Assembly: GCF_003597395.2 (NCBI RefSeq)
Contig: NC_133773.1
Location: 69,791,528 to 69,855,527, forward strand
Direction: 5' to 3'
Length of the DNA stretch: 64,000 nucleotides
Source of the DNA: Chelonoidis abingdonii
Lineage: Eukaryota > Chordata > Testudines > Testudinidae
In this document: in pieces, positions 22,751-32,792 of the stretch
How positions within the stretch are numbered: the first letter of the stretch is position 1
Layout: each line of letters opens with the position of its first letter
Notes under the pieces: model-generated
Database searches by the model: none
What the model was told of the DNA's origin: nothing
Seen by the model: only the letters and a program-made list of their open reading frames with translations
Program-made: the position numbers and the translations under genes

Positions 22751-23346
22751 GAATATTTAATTCATGCATGGATTGAAATGGGGATTGCATCCTGAGTAAG
22801 TGTACTAACACTGGAGTATTGTGTGTAAGGCTTCTGTGGAGATGTCACAACTACTTCCTCCTGGTGTTTGTGAATGGTGCTTAAATGTTGGAGTCAGATA
22901 CGCAAGTCCCAATGTGAATCTACTCCTTTCTTTACAAATTTCCTTTGCTTTTATTAAAAACCAAACAAATCCTGCCCCCATTAAAATGCCTAACTTTGTA
23001 ATAAAATGTTTTATTTAAACACAAATACATTTCTTCAACTTTTTGATTTGCTTAAAATTCTAAAAATAGTCCAGTTGTTAGTTCACCTAAAACTGCTGCT
23101 CTGCCCCAATTTTTTGAATAGCAAGCAAACTGAAAAATCAGGTATTTGCACAGCTCTATCATTGATTAAAGCTTTCTATCAACTTAGGCTGGCTGGGAGA
23201 CTCCATCCTACCCTGGTAGATGATGACTTGGCCTCAGCTATCTATGCCTTTGTCACATCTCATCTGGACTGCAACAATGAAATATACTTGGGCATGAAGG
23301 CTTCCGCACTTAGTTGGAGTTTTCTAGTACAGAACATTGAAAAGTC

Positions 23347-23692
23347 TGTCTCCCCTGTTCACAAGCAAGCAGCTTGATTTACCCCCATGCAGCTGCCAAA
23401 ACTGATTGCAGCTGTGGTGCCTGCCTCCACTAGGAAAACCAAGACCTGCTATAAAGGGGAGAGTATAGCAAAGGAAAGGAGGAAGACAGACCTGTGATAA
23501 CAAAGGGGTGACAGCCACGCTGCAGGCTGCCTACAAGAAAACAGCCACAAGACTGCAAGGTCTAAAATTGAAGGGCTGATGGACTTAATTGGCGGTGAGG
23601 GTCCAGGAACTGACCTGACTGGCAACAAACTAAGGAGGATCAGTCAGGAGAAGCTGTTGTCTTTTGAAGGGTCTTGGCAACAGATGGGTTCA
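23347..23692 (+). repeat. 5' LTR of the Gmr1-like element
   Basis: It starts TGTCTCCCCTGTTCACAAGC and ends near GGGTTCA. It aligns along its length with 28423-28795, for example through CAAGCAGCTTGAT, GACCTGCTNTAAAGGGGAGA and GGTGAGGGTCCAGGAACTGA. The boundaries were chosen from the alignment and the TG start, and could shift by a few bases. Confidence 0.75.
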
Positions 23693-23695
23693 ATG

Positions 23696-23711
23696 TGGTA
23701 CCAGAAGTTGG
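23696..23711 (+). other. Primer-binding-site-like sequence
   Basis: TGGTACCAGAAGTTGG lies three bases after the 5' LTR. From memory it resembles the complement of a tRNA-Leu 3' end (TGGTGTCAGAAGTGGG), with three mismatches. The position is right, but the tRNA assignment is tentative. Confidence 0.5.
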
Positions 23712-23845
23712 ATTTCATTTAACTACCTCTGCAGAAAAGGGATGCCATAAAATAAAGCAAAAACCTCTTCTACTTTTTTCTATATACACAAGAAAACTAT
23801 GGAGGTGAATCATCGCCTGCAATGGCTGACTGACTCATAAGCACA

Positions 23846-24760
23846 ACAGAGACAACAGCAGCTTTTCGAACAGATGGCAGCCCACCAACAACAGTTGTAG
23901 TAATGGGTGGCAGAACAAGTACTGGCTACTACACCTCAGAGTTCTGGCAGTATAGGAAATGCATCTCCCCCAGAATTCAGGGAACCACTCCAGCCATGAT
24001 GCTAACTGAGATAATGACAGATGATGACCTGGTAACCTTTTGAGTGTTTAGCCACTGCTTTCTAGTGGGCAATCCAGCTCGCCCAACTCCCCATTGGGGA
24101 AGCCTAGTCAGTATACCAGGGACTGACAACGTAGCAGCCAGGACTATAACCAAATGAAGGCAGCCATATCAGTCAGGTTAGGCCTAGATTAAGAGACCTA
24201 CTGTCAGTGCATTATCATAAGCACAACACCCCCAGGCATGACCATGGGCAATCAGCCAAAGGCTTATGGATATCTGCTGGCACTGTTTAAAACCAGAGTC
24301 TTGAATGGGACCCTAGATAACTGAACTCGTAGGTATGAAATAATTCACAGAGATTCTTCTGCCCGATGGCTGAGACAGGGTTTGCAGAGACTGACCAGAA
24401 ACCCTAGACAAGGCTGCTGGCTTCATGGAGAAATATATGACTACTGAAGCCATTCAGGGACCCTCTATGGAGATAGTAACTGCTACAGATATACCAGAGA
24501 AGGAAATGAGATGGGTATCCAAGTATGATGGAACTCTTGGGCAAACGCCAAGAAAATGCAGAAAGCTGACTAGTTGATGGACAGGATAGGGGGCAGACAA
24601 ACACCTCAAGATCCATGAGTAAGATTTTTCCCATGACAGTAGTGCTTGCACCCTTTCTTGCCCTATGCCTATACAGGAACAAAAGCCCAGAGAAAACAAG
24701 AGACAGATGTGGTAGCCTGTTACTTCTGTGCCCCTGTTCACAGATTTCATGCCTGCCCCT
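23846..24760 (+). pseudogene. gag remnant of the Gmr1-like element
   Basis: Glutamine-rich coding wording begins at about 23846. An acidic MTDDD-type stretch follows near 24013-24035, as seen at the start of Gmr1/SCAN-type capsids. A segment at 24395-24451 reads PETLDKAAGFMEKY, resembling the last helix of SCAN-like capsid domains. A degenerate zinc-knuckle-like C-x2-C-x3-H-x4-C lies at 24718-24756 (CYFCAPVHRFHAC). That is one residue short of the usual C-x2-C-x4-H-x4-C. Several frameshifts and stops separate these pieces, so no gag protein can be made. The SCAN link rests on known family history: SCAN derives from the gag of Gmr1-like elements. The residue-level match here is modest. Confidence 0.55.
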
Positions 24761-25287
24761 ACATGGAGAGAATAGAGCCCAGAAAAAGAAAAGCCAAAGG
24801 AAACTCACAATCCTAGTCAAAGTGGAGGTTCGTGGACTCAGAATGTGATTAGACACTTGTCTGGGAATGGATAGCTAAAGTGTGGGGAAATTCCTGTTAA
24901 ACGTATCATTGAAGATATTTTGTGATATCTCAGCATGACAATAAGACTGACTGTTAATGAGAACCAAGATGAGCTGGAATATGTAAGTCTCTGGACTTCC
25001 CCTATCCTGTGATACTGAGACTGTATTTGCTTGAGCTCTTGTAGAAGCTCCCCTTAACACAGGAACACACAGAAGACATGCTAGAAGAAATGTTAGGGTA
25101 CTTGTTGCATTCTAAGGACCTTGAGTTTCTTAACTCCCAGGCAAGAAAAAAAAATCTCAGAAAGAAAAATGGATAGAAAACAAAGAGCAGAGAGAGACAA
25201 TCTGCTCGGTAGGCAAAATAGATACTACAGATGCTGGAGCTGATGCTGGAAGGATGGAAGATCTTGGAGAAGGGTTGTCTATGTGCT

Positions 25288-25327
25288 CAAATTCAACACC
25301 CCCTCTGCAAATTCAACACCCCCTCTG
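25288..25327. repeat. Tandem duplication of 20 bases
   Basis: CAAATTCAACACCCCCTCTG occurs twice in direct succession (25288-25307 and 25308-25327), immediately before the recognisable CR1 sequence. It may be a replication slip at the insertion junction. Confidence 0.85.
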
Positions 25328-25830
25328 GGCACCGCATTTCAAGAAAGATGTGGAGAAATTGGAGAGAGTCCAGAGAAGAGCAACAAGAATGATTAAAGGT
25401 CTTGAGAACATGACCTACGAAGGAAGGCTGAAAGAACTGGGTTTATTTAGTTTGGAAAAGAGAAGACTGAGAGGGGACATGATAGCAGTTTTCAGGTATC
25501 TAAAAGGGTGTCATCAGGAGGAGGGAGAAAACTTGTTCACCTTAGCCTCTAATGATAGAACAAGAAGCAATGGGCTTAAACTGCAGCAAGAGAGATTTAG
25601 GTTGGACATTAGGAAAAAGTTCCTAACTGTCAGGGTAGTTAAACACTGGAATAAATTGCCTAGGGAGGTTGTGGAATCTCCATCTCTGGAGATATTTAAG
25701 AGTAGGTTAGATAAATGTCTATCAGGGATGGTCTAGACAGTATTTGGTCCTGCCATGAGGGCAGGGGACTGGACTCGATGACCTCTCGAGGTCCCTTCCA
25801 GTCCTAGAGTCTATGAATCTATGAACTGAA
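25328..25830 (+). mobile_element. 5'-truncated CR1 LINE
   Basis: The 3' half ends with the CR1 signature GGTCCCTTCCAGTCCTAGAG followed by the short tail repeat CTATGAATCTATGAA (25811-25825). The 5' end is cut inside ORF2, as is usual for CR1. It is inserted in sense orientation in the Gmr1-like element, so it is younger than that element. Confidence 0.9.
25335..25733 (+). pseudogene. C-terminal end of CR1 ORF2 (reverse transcriptase protein)
   Basis: An uninterrupted frame of about 130 codons reads through the hallmark CR1 C-terminal region: LERVQRRATRMIKGL, then RLKELGLFSLEKRRLRGDM, the RFRLDIRKKFLT stretch and VVKHWNKLPREVVESPS. This region lies after the RT domain. It contains no catalytic residues, so the copy cannot mobilise itself. 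The apparent ATG upstream (25254) belongs to the host element and not to CR1. The intact frame suggests this copy is not ancient relative to the host LTR element, whose frames are broken. Confidence 0.9.
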
Positions 25831-25929
25831 TGTGGAGAAGCTAACAATTCTTGGATTTCCTCTTGGGGGCAAAAGAATGGCAAAACTTTGAGTTGAACCA
25901 TTGAACAATTAGCCATGATTGATGAAGAA

Positions 25930-26565
25930 GAGATGGATTCCTTAAAGGGGGCAAGAACAGGGATGGTGCCTTCTCTTTGTCACCCTGGCTCCCCCACCCA
26001 GGGCAGGTGGAGGGTCCAGCGCTCCCCACAGTGGTCCAGGCTACCTGGGTGGCTCTTACTACTGCCCAGCTCCATCTACTGGCCTGGCCAGGGTGGAGCC
26101 AGGGCCGGCTCTACTGTTTTCCTCAAGCAGCGCGCCGAATTGCCGCCGCAGAAGGCAGGGGCAGTCCGTGTGTGTCATAAACAGTGTGCCATTAGGGCAG
26201 CACGTGCGTTTCTGCTGTTGCGGCAGTTCAGAGGCAGCTTCTGTCTTCAGCTAGAAGACACAAGCTGCGCTGACATGGACAGCTGAACATAGAAGCTGCT
26301 GCCAAATTGCTGCCACCGCGGAAACATGCGTGCCGCACTAAAGGCACACGGACGGCAATTCGGCGTACTGCGTGGGGGCAAAAACACAGGGACTGCTGCC
26401 CCTTGCAGATTGCTGCCCCAAGCACCTGCTTGGGATGTTGGTGCCTGGAGCCGGCCCTGGGTGGAGCCTCAGGAAATAGAAGGAGCAGGGGGTGGGACCA
26501 TGGAGGGGGCAAGGCTCCTGCATGTGGCTCCGTTTTGCATTTTAAAAAGGTGGTTACCCTATGTA
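25930..26565. mobile_element. Possible GC-rich DNA element hosting the 26100-26459 insertion
   Basis: Sequence on both sides of the nested hAT element is GC-rich and unlike the gypsy-type interior. The right margin, GGTGGTTACCCTATG, read backwards (CATAGGGTAACCACC) resembles a hAT-type TIR start. The left margin cannot be placed. It is a tentative further insertion layer. Confidence 0.35.
26100..26459. mobile_element. 360-bp hAT-type element with perfect 8-bp duplication
   Basis: The ends CAGGGCCGGCTC and GGAGCCGGCCCTG form a near-perfect TIR. GGTGGAGC is duplicated exactly (26092-26099 and 26460-26467). The interior is CpG-rich and has no transposase. The CAGGG start and 8-bp duplication are diagnostic of the hAT superfamily. 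Confidence 0.88.
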
Positions 26566-26634
26566 GACCAAAACAAGCAGACACGAGCTACAGACACAAC
26601 TGCTCATACCTTTGGTATATCATTGTGATTTACT

Positions 26635-27830
26635 GCATCTGGCACACACTCAAGCCCATGTGCGGGACATCTTGAGAAGGACACAATGCTGTCTAGGATC
26701 CTCGCCTGATACTTTTGGCCAGGGGTCTTTAAAGAAGTTGAGAATTTCTGTGCATCATGTCCTGAATGCCAATTAACAGCCCCCAAGGGAATCCTCGGGG
26801 CCCCAATGGTGAAGACTCCCCTTGATGTGAACTCGGGAAGAGCATCTCTGGACATAAGCATATTCTTATCCTTGTGGGCTATGCCACAAGATACCTGGAA
26901 GCCAAACTGCTCTGGTCTGTGAATGCCAAGACTATTGCTAATGAGCTGCTGAAGCTCTTTACATGGGTAGGGTTTCCCAACTTGTTTCTGGCAGAGTAGG
27001 GGACAAATTTCACATTCTGGCTGACATAAGAAGTATGGGAACTATTCATAATCAAAGAATTACACACATCTGTGTACCACGTGCTGATGGATGGCCTAGT
27101 AGAAAGATTCAATTAGACCAGGGGTAGGCAACCTATGGCACAAGTGCCGAAGTCAGCACGCGAGCAGATTTTCAGTGGCACTCACACTGCCTGAGTCCTG
27201 GCCACCAGTCCGAGGGGCTTTGCATTTTAATTTAATTTTAAATGAAGCTTCTTAAACATTTTAAAAGCCTTATTTACTTTACAAACAACAATAGTTTAGT
27301 TATATATTATAGACTTATAGACAGAGACCTTCTAAAAACATTAAAATGTATTACTGACACGCGAAACCTTAAATTAGAGTGAATAAATGAAAACTCGGCA
27401 CATGACTTCTGAAAGGTTGCCAACCCCTGAATTAGACACTCGAGGATACTGAAAAAATTAATTGCCCAGGATCCCTGACACTGGGACCAACTCCTCCTAG
27501 CCTTACTCTTTGCCACCAGAGAAGTATGCTCCAAGCCAACAGGATTTTCGGCCTTCAAAATGCTATATGAACTACAACCACAGGCTATTCTCAGCCTGTT
27601 CCTGGAAATCTTGGAAAGCCAAGCACCAAAAACTGAAAATATAGTGCAGTATGTTTTAAAATTACAGGAGATACTGGAGAATATGGGGGGAATACACTAG
27701 ATAAAATCTCAAGGAAGCCCAGGAACAGCCAACAGTACAATAAAGGGGCACAGATGTGCATCCTCCAGCTGGCTAACAGACTCTTGTTACTTCTTCCAAG
27801 CTCAGAATCAAAGTTAATGGACAAGGGGCA
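26635..27830 (+). pseudogene. Integrase remnant of the Gmr1-like element (split by a hAT insertion)
   Basis: The N-terminal zinc-binding region is visible: histidines in the LAHTQAH stretch near 26638-26660, then a frameshift, GHLEKD and RILA, a stop, YFWPGVFKEVENF, and the cysteine pair CASC at 26749-26760. The core domain is heavily decayed. The C-terminal core motif HTSVYH then DGLVERFN is readable at 27063-27113. Its glutamate (27102-27104) stands at the position of the third catalytic acid of DDE integrases. The hAT element at 27119-27429 then interrupts the gene. Downstream wording GFSAFKMLYELQPQ (about 27540-27590) is typical of the segment after the integrase core. Stops and shifts throughout rule out function. 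Confidence 0.8.
27119..27429. mobile_element. 311-bp hAT-type MITE inside the integrase remnant
   Basis: It begins CAGGGGTAGGCAACCT and ends AGGTTGCCAACCCCTG (15 of 16 TIR bases match). AATTAGAC flanks it exactly on both sides (27111-27118 and 27430-27437), the 8-bp duplication of hAT elements. The AT-rich interior has no coding capacity. Conceptual removal restores continuity of flanking integrase-type DNA, proving it is younger than the LTR element. Confidence 0.92.
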
Positions 27831-27952
27831 AAGCGCTTTTGAGATGATAAATTAAGTGAGGACTGTGGGCTGCTTAATCAAGCAACCAGCAAAGAAAAAA
27901 GAACAATAAATTTACCATGTAAATTTGCTGAAGCCCTGAAAAACTATTTGTT

Positions 27953-28219
27953 TTGAAAGAGAGAACCTTTTCCATTACACCGTATCCTGAGGAACCAGAT
28001 CTAGGACCCCAAGTTAATGACTACCTAAAGGTAAGCTCATTACCCCTTGGAAAAAAACTAAACCATAAGCAAAAGGAACAGGCACTCCAACTGGTGGCTG
28101 CTTTCCCACAGGTATTCTTAGCTCCTCCAGTGTGATGTTGCTGGCACAGCACTGCATTAATACAGAAACAAGTAAAGTAATGGGTAATACAGTGCCTATG
28201 ATGCTATCTCCAAGGAAAC
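27953..28219 (+). pseudogene. Reverse transcriptase N-terminal edge of the Gmr1-like element
   Basis: A 60-codon frame (27953-28132) reads LNHKQKEQALQLVAAFPQVF, the linker type that precedes RT in Ty3/gypsy polyproteins. After a stop, INTETSKVMGN and MMLSPRKQ (about 28160-28220) match the usual IDTG-x-PV and RxxPRK-type entrance to the RT domain. The RT catalytic core is absent. The sequence jumps directly into the RNase H end at about 28225, indicating one large internal deletion. Its location after integrase is the key evidence for a Gmr1-like domain order. Confidence 0.65.
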
Positions 28220-28224
28220 AAGTT

Positions 28225-28383
28225 CACACAATTACTGATTATGTTTCCTTGCACTGGCTAAATGTGAGGAGACAAACCCAAGGTTCATGAGATGGTATCG
28301 TTCACTACAACTATGTGTTTTTTCAGATTCAGCACCAGGCAGGAAATTTGCACTGAAATTCTGATTTTCTGTTCAGGGAAGTA
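28225..28383 (+). pseudogene. RNase H C-terminal remnant of the Gmr1-like element
   Basis: ITDYVSLHWLN (28231-28263) matches the ITDHxPLxWL signature of gypsy-type RNase H. After a small shift come NPRFMRWYRSLQ, then IQHQAGNLH, a stop, and NSDFLFRE (to 28380), matching the HRxGxxHxNADxLSR end. It sits directly before the polypurine tract and 3' LTR, whereas in ordinary Ty3/gypsy elements the integrase occupies that place. Confidence 0.75.
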
Positions 28384-28408
28384 GCCTATGCTAGCCCACA
28401 CTGAGCAT

Positions 28409-28422
28409 AGACAGATGGGGAA
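28409..28422 (+). other. Polypurine-tract-like sequence
   Basis: AGACAGATGGGGAA immediately precedes the 3' LTR start, the expected place for plus-strand priming. Confidence 0.55.
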
Positions 28423-28795
28423 TGAGTCTCTCCTGTTTACAAGCAAGCAGCTTGATCACATCTCCATGCAGCTGCAAGAACTGGCAATCAGGAAGGCAGG
28501 CAGGCACCCACAGCTGCAACAGATAGCGAAAATGAGACCTGCTTTAAAGGGGAGACTGCAAAGAAGGAAAGGGAGGCAGAAAGGCCTGGGCTAGCAAAGG
28601 GGTGACAGCTCTGCACCAGGCTGCCTCCGAAAAACAGTCAGGACACTGAAGAAGACTGCAAGCCCTAACACTGAAAGGCTGATAGACTTATTTGGAGGTG
28701 AGGGTCCAGGAACTGACCTGACTGAGAACAAACTAAGGAGGGTTAGATAGGAGAAACTGTGACACCTCAAAAGACCACAGCAATAGGCAGTGACA
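28423..28795 (+). repeat. 3' LTR of the Gmr1-like element
   Basis: It begins TGAGTCTCTCCTGTTTACAAG and ends near GGCAGTGACA. It aligns with the 5' LTR but shows many substitutions and small indels, so the element inserted long ago. Confidence 0.75.
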
Positions 28796-31058
28796 CATAG
28801 CGCGTGATCTCTCTCTGTCTCTCTCTGTATACTTGTGCCATTTTAATATTTATACCTACATATAGAATTTTTAAAAAATTCAAAACAAAACACTGCACAC
28901 ACTTTTTCCCCTTTGGGAGAGAATGAGAACAAATGTGACAGACATTGGTTGTGTTGCTTAATGCATACTGGAAGGTGCTCAGATACTACAGTGAGCACAG
29001 GATAAGAACGTATCTAGAACAGAAGTCCCAATTGCTAAAAATTAACAATTTATTAATCCTAAATAAGGACAATTGCTCTAGGTGTCAGTCAGTTCCAGTA
29101 AACCACTGTTTTCTTGCTAATGGGTGATAAAACATGATAGCTAGAGATTTAGGAGCTTGCACTTAAACATTCTGCCACCCATGCTGCATATACACAATAT
29201 ATATTTCCTTTTGGAGACAAAGCCGAAAGAAAAATCCCAGAAAAGAATTCCTCTCATGTATAAAAGGATAAACTCAATTTCACTAGGATAAACACACAAT
29301 TCTGATAGGGTAGATATATGTGCCATAAACACCCACAAATAAAAACTCTCCCTTTTCAGAACCTGCTCTCCTTTTAGTTCAAAGCTTACTGAAACAAAAG
29401 CAAAATTCACCACTCTAACCTGAGGTTCACCAGCTATGTGCGGTTTTGCACTGTAATCAGATATATATTTACAGTTTCCTAACTTGATCACTCTTAAAAT
29501 GGAATCTGCATATCTGACATCAAGTACTTCCTCTTGGGGTCTCTCTGTACTCCATGTTATTATTATTGGCGCATTCTTCAATCAGTATGGAATAGTTTCA
29601 GCAGTTTGAATGTGGCCATTAGTGATTGTGGCCAATGGTTGTAACTACTATGATGGTATGCAGAGAAAAGTTCATCCACTGGGCTGTTCTAAATTTCTAT
29701 TAGAATGTACTTTTGCGAAGGTTTCTAAGCTACTCTTCAGATTCCTTTGGGCTGAAGCTTGTGAAATAAGATGCTTGGGGCACTTAAAACTGAACAAAAT
29801 TCTGGCAGTGACTTTATGATTTAGTAGGACGTGTTTCATCTCAATTTGTCTATTATTCAAGTTTGTGTTTACATCATCTAAATTCTCTGTTTGTAGATAA
29901 AGGTTCTTAAAATATTTGTTTGCAAAAAAGCATCTATAAGCATTCTAATATTAACAGTTGGTTTTTTCACGCTCCTTTGGGAACTTATTTTAACTTTTAT
30001 TCCAAATTGTGACTCAACTGCTTGCTGCTACTAGACTGGCTGGGAATGTCCATATTTAGATCCAGATTGTAATGTCAAATTTGGAATCACACTCATCCTT
30101 TGAAAGCTGCATTTATTATATGTCCACTATTCTTAGAGGGACATCAGTAAAAATCTATGATGGATTTATATGTGAAATCCAGGTTAACCAGGTATAGCTA
30201 TTATTATTTCTTTTGATTTATATGCATGCTAAAAATGAGTATCTATCCCATATGTTCTATGTGCCCATGATAGAAGTTTAAAATGCTATAGAATTACTAT
30301 TGATGTAACTAAAGTACAGCAGTACACTTTAGTATCTAATCCATATGTATGAATTATATGAAGAAAATCCCTGCAATGTTTGTAAGAGCCCTCACAGACC
30401 CACTTCAGCAGAATTTCTATATAGGTTTGCAGATGCTCCATGAGCTGTCTGAACTTTGCAACCACAGAGATTTCAAAAAAATCTTCAAAAAGATAAAAAC
30501 ATTTCCAATTTTGTTTCTCTCCTGGACAGTGTCCTGAGCTTAGGTAACTCATTTTCCTGCCATTCCACTCTTTAACTGCCCTTTATAAAAGGTCCCATCT
30601 CACAGTGACTTCCCGCCATTACAGGAGGATTGGATATGGCTTCTTCTGGAGTTTGCCATTTCCTGTACTCTTAGTCAGGGTATTACTAAGGTAATAATGA
30701 AGTTCACAATCAACCTGAGGCAGTCCTCATCACCCTTAGGGGTGCATGTGCTCTGAGCCACCAGCTGTCCTGTGAGCAAATTATTTAATTCACAGACCAA
30801 AGGCTAATCCCTATTTTCACTGATAAATGTTCTTCCTCCTTTGACCACTAAATGGCTCATACAGCTATTCACCACTTCCTTATAGACATATTTGAGTCCA
30901 TTGAGCTTGCTTATAGGAAAGCTCTTACAAATGTAGGAGTTTGAACTTCAGTCTGCTGGCAAAGTTGTTTTAAAAAGGTCATGTGCAAAAAATTTTTGCA
31001 CTCTTACCTGGTTTGCAACTCCATGCTTGAGGTTGGTTGGGGCAACGAGAAAACATGC
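28796..31058. other. No gene seen; one TC-rich simple tract
   Basis: A (TC)n-like tract lies at 28810-28838. The rest is AT-rich unique-looking DNA. A 146-codon minus-strand frame (29141-29581) matches nothing I know. Confidence 0.5.
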
Positions 31059-31392
31059 TGTCAAGGCTGATTCCCCAGTCTGGCACTTTGAGTGCAGAAG
31101 GTGGGGGCCCGCAAGGATTTTAAAAAATTAATACTGGCCACTCCAGGCTTGTATTAAACTCCCAAGGTTACAGCTTTTCTCTGACCTTGTCTTGGTAAAT
31201 GCTGCCACTTCAGTCCAGAGAGAACAAAGAGTGAGGAAGGGAAAGCTTTTTTCACATTTTAAAAAGATCTAGCCTTTCCACTGGCTGTTTTGGTCAGGTG
31301 CCCACTCCTTTTCTTTACCTGGAGAACTCTTTAGCCCTTTACAGGAAAAGCAAGCAGCCACGAAGAGGGACTTTATAGCTAACTGGCTGGCT
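31059..31392 (-). repeat. Internally deleted LTR, same family as 13245-14196, opposite strand
   Basis: On the minus strand, wording at both ends matches the 13.2-kb LTR: the R-U5 end (TGTCAAGGCTGATTC here, AATACAAGCCTGGAGTGGCC) and the U3 part (AGCCAGCCAGTTAGCTATAAAG, GTGGGCACCTGACCAAAA). About 550 bases between them, including the AATAAA region, are missing at about 31210. The 5' tip is cut where it meets the hAT fragment. Confidence 0.65.
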
Positions 31393-31946
31393 CTGGGACC
31401 CCTGCCCCATTCACACACACCCACTCTCTGTCCCCTGACTGCCCCCCAGACCCCTGCCACTCCATTCAACCTCTCCTCTCTTTCCCAATGTCACCCCCGG
31501 GACCCCTGCCCCTGACTGCCCCCCTGCCACCCATCCAATCCCCCCCTTCCTGACTGCCCCCATTCAAACCCCTGTTTCCACCCTGCCCCCTGACCACCAC
31601 CCTGAACTCCCCTGCCCTCTATCCAACTCCCCTGCTCCCTGTCTCCTTACCATGCTGCACTGGTGGCTGGCTGCGCTACAGCCATGCTACCTGGCTGGAG
31701 CCAGGCCATGCAGCCACTGCCACCACCACACAGCACAGAGCACCAGGTCAGGCTGGGTTCTGCAGCTGTGCTGCCCAAGTAGTTCACGGCCCCGCCACTC
31801 AGAGCATTGCGGCAGGCAGTGGAGCAAGCGAGTTGAGGCTGTGGGTGAAGTGGAACAGTGGGGGAGAGGGCAGGGGTAAGCCTCCTGGGCCAGGAGCTCA
31901 GGGGCCAGGCAGGACGATCCCGCAGAATGTAGTTTGCCCACCCCTG
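31393..31946 (-). mobile_element. hAT-type element, truncated, GC-rich
   Basis: On the minus strand it starts CAGGGGTGGGCAAACTAC, a hAT-type end like that at 27119 (CAGGGGTAGGCAACCT). The C-rich interior carries repeated CCCTGACTGCCCCC-type phrases. The distal end is missing against the LTR fragment, so no duplication can be checked. The many frames here are compositional. Confidence 0.6.
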
Positions 31947-31954
31947 CTCTAAAT

Positions 31955-32792
31955 GGTATGTTAGAAATTTGTTAGTCAAAGACGCCTCAAAACAAAGTGG
32001 TTTTTTAACAATTTTCAACATTAAATCATTTCTCCAATTTCAGAGTTACACTTAGATCTAAAGTTGCACTTCAGTGTGGTACCTGCTTTAAATGTATTTA
32101 TGCCATGTTTTTATTCTCATTTATCAGGAGCACATATCTGTAGCACTTGGCGCTTATACATTCTTAAAAACCACATACAAAAATTACATTGGATCAATAT
32201 ACACAAACCAATGAGGTTTCAAATAGCTTGGAGCTAAATGTCTACAAGCTATTAAAGCATATTCCAGTTTTGAAAAGTATTGCTTTTAAATCTTCATAAA
32301 TCTGTGGGAAATTATAATATTGATCCTTTATTTTTGTCTTGCTGCACGTTCAATTTAAAGATCACTCTGTGCACTATTTAACTTTTCCTGAAGCATCAGG
32401 GACAGGATCATCTATATAGAAAACTACTATGATATATGGTGTGGAGGATGAGTGAAGGGGGAGAACTTTATATTTGGACAGTAAGTAAAGCCTGTATCCA
32501 ATTAACCTTCTATTTCTGTGCTCTAGACATTGTCAGGAAACCTTTAATAATATACCTATCAAGGGTATGATTCAAACATTGACTTTTTAAAAATTATAAC
32601 TCCAGTCTGGATTTGGGCCAAAGAAAGAGATCCGCTACATTGTTACTTTGAGTAGCAAGACACTTATAATGCATTGAACCGTGAACAAATCTTTGGTGCA
32701 ATTTTTATTTTTCTATGGTCTTTGATACTCTAGACACCTACTTTACAAAGTTGAGGTCTTCTTGGCTCAAGTATTCCATCATGGACTGATTC
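31955..32792. other. No gene or clear repeat seen
   Basis: AT-rich unique-looking DNA. Confidence 0.5.

Larger units (their letters stand above)
22225..23158. mobile_element. AT-rich TIR element carrying tRNA-like modules
   Basis: CAGAGCTGGGCAACAATTTTT at the left faces GTATTTGCACAGCTCTA at the right (reverse complement TAGAGCTGTGCAAATAC). An inner layer runs from TTCAGGCTAGATTCAG (about 22411) to AATGTGAATCTACTCC (about 22926) and shares spacer wording with the copy at 13-14.9 kb. It holds three tRNA-like modules, two forward and one reverse, listed below. No transposase is visible. Confidence 0.6.
23347..28795 (+). mobile_element. Gmr1-like Ty3/gypsy LTR retrotransposon, decayed and interrupted
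   Basis: Two related direct repeats (23347-23692 and 28423-28795) bracket about 4.7 kb that encodes, in order and on one strand, a gag remnant, an integrase remnant, the start of reverse transcriptase, and the end of RNase H. Integrase before RT/RNase H is opposite to ordinary Ty3/gypsy order and matches Gmr1-like elements known from deuterostomes. A primer-binding-like site follows the left LTR and a purine-rich tract precedes the right LTR. Later insertions are a CR1 LINE (25328-25830) and two hAT elements (26100-26459, 27119-27429). Many stops and shifts, and a large deletion inside RT/RNase H, make it dead. LTR divergence is substantial, so the insertion is old. I see no envelope-like sequence. 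Confidence 0.8.

Noticed and set aside
25915..26675. Overlapping frames of 100-123 codons
   Set aside because: They lie in GC-rich hAT and neighbouring repeat sequence. Frames on both strands at once point to composition.
31647..32021. Alanine/proline-rich frames of up to 124 codons
   Set aside because: They fall inside a C-rich hAT fragment and are not conserved coding sequence.
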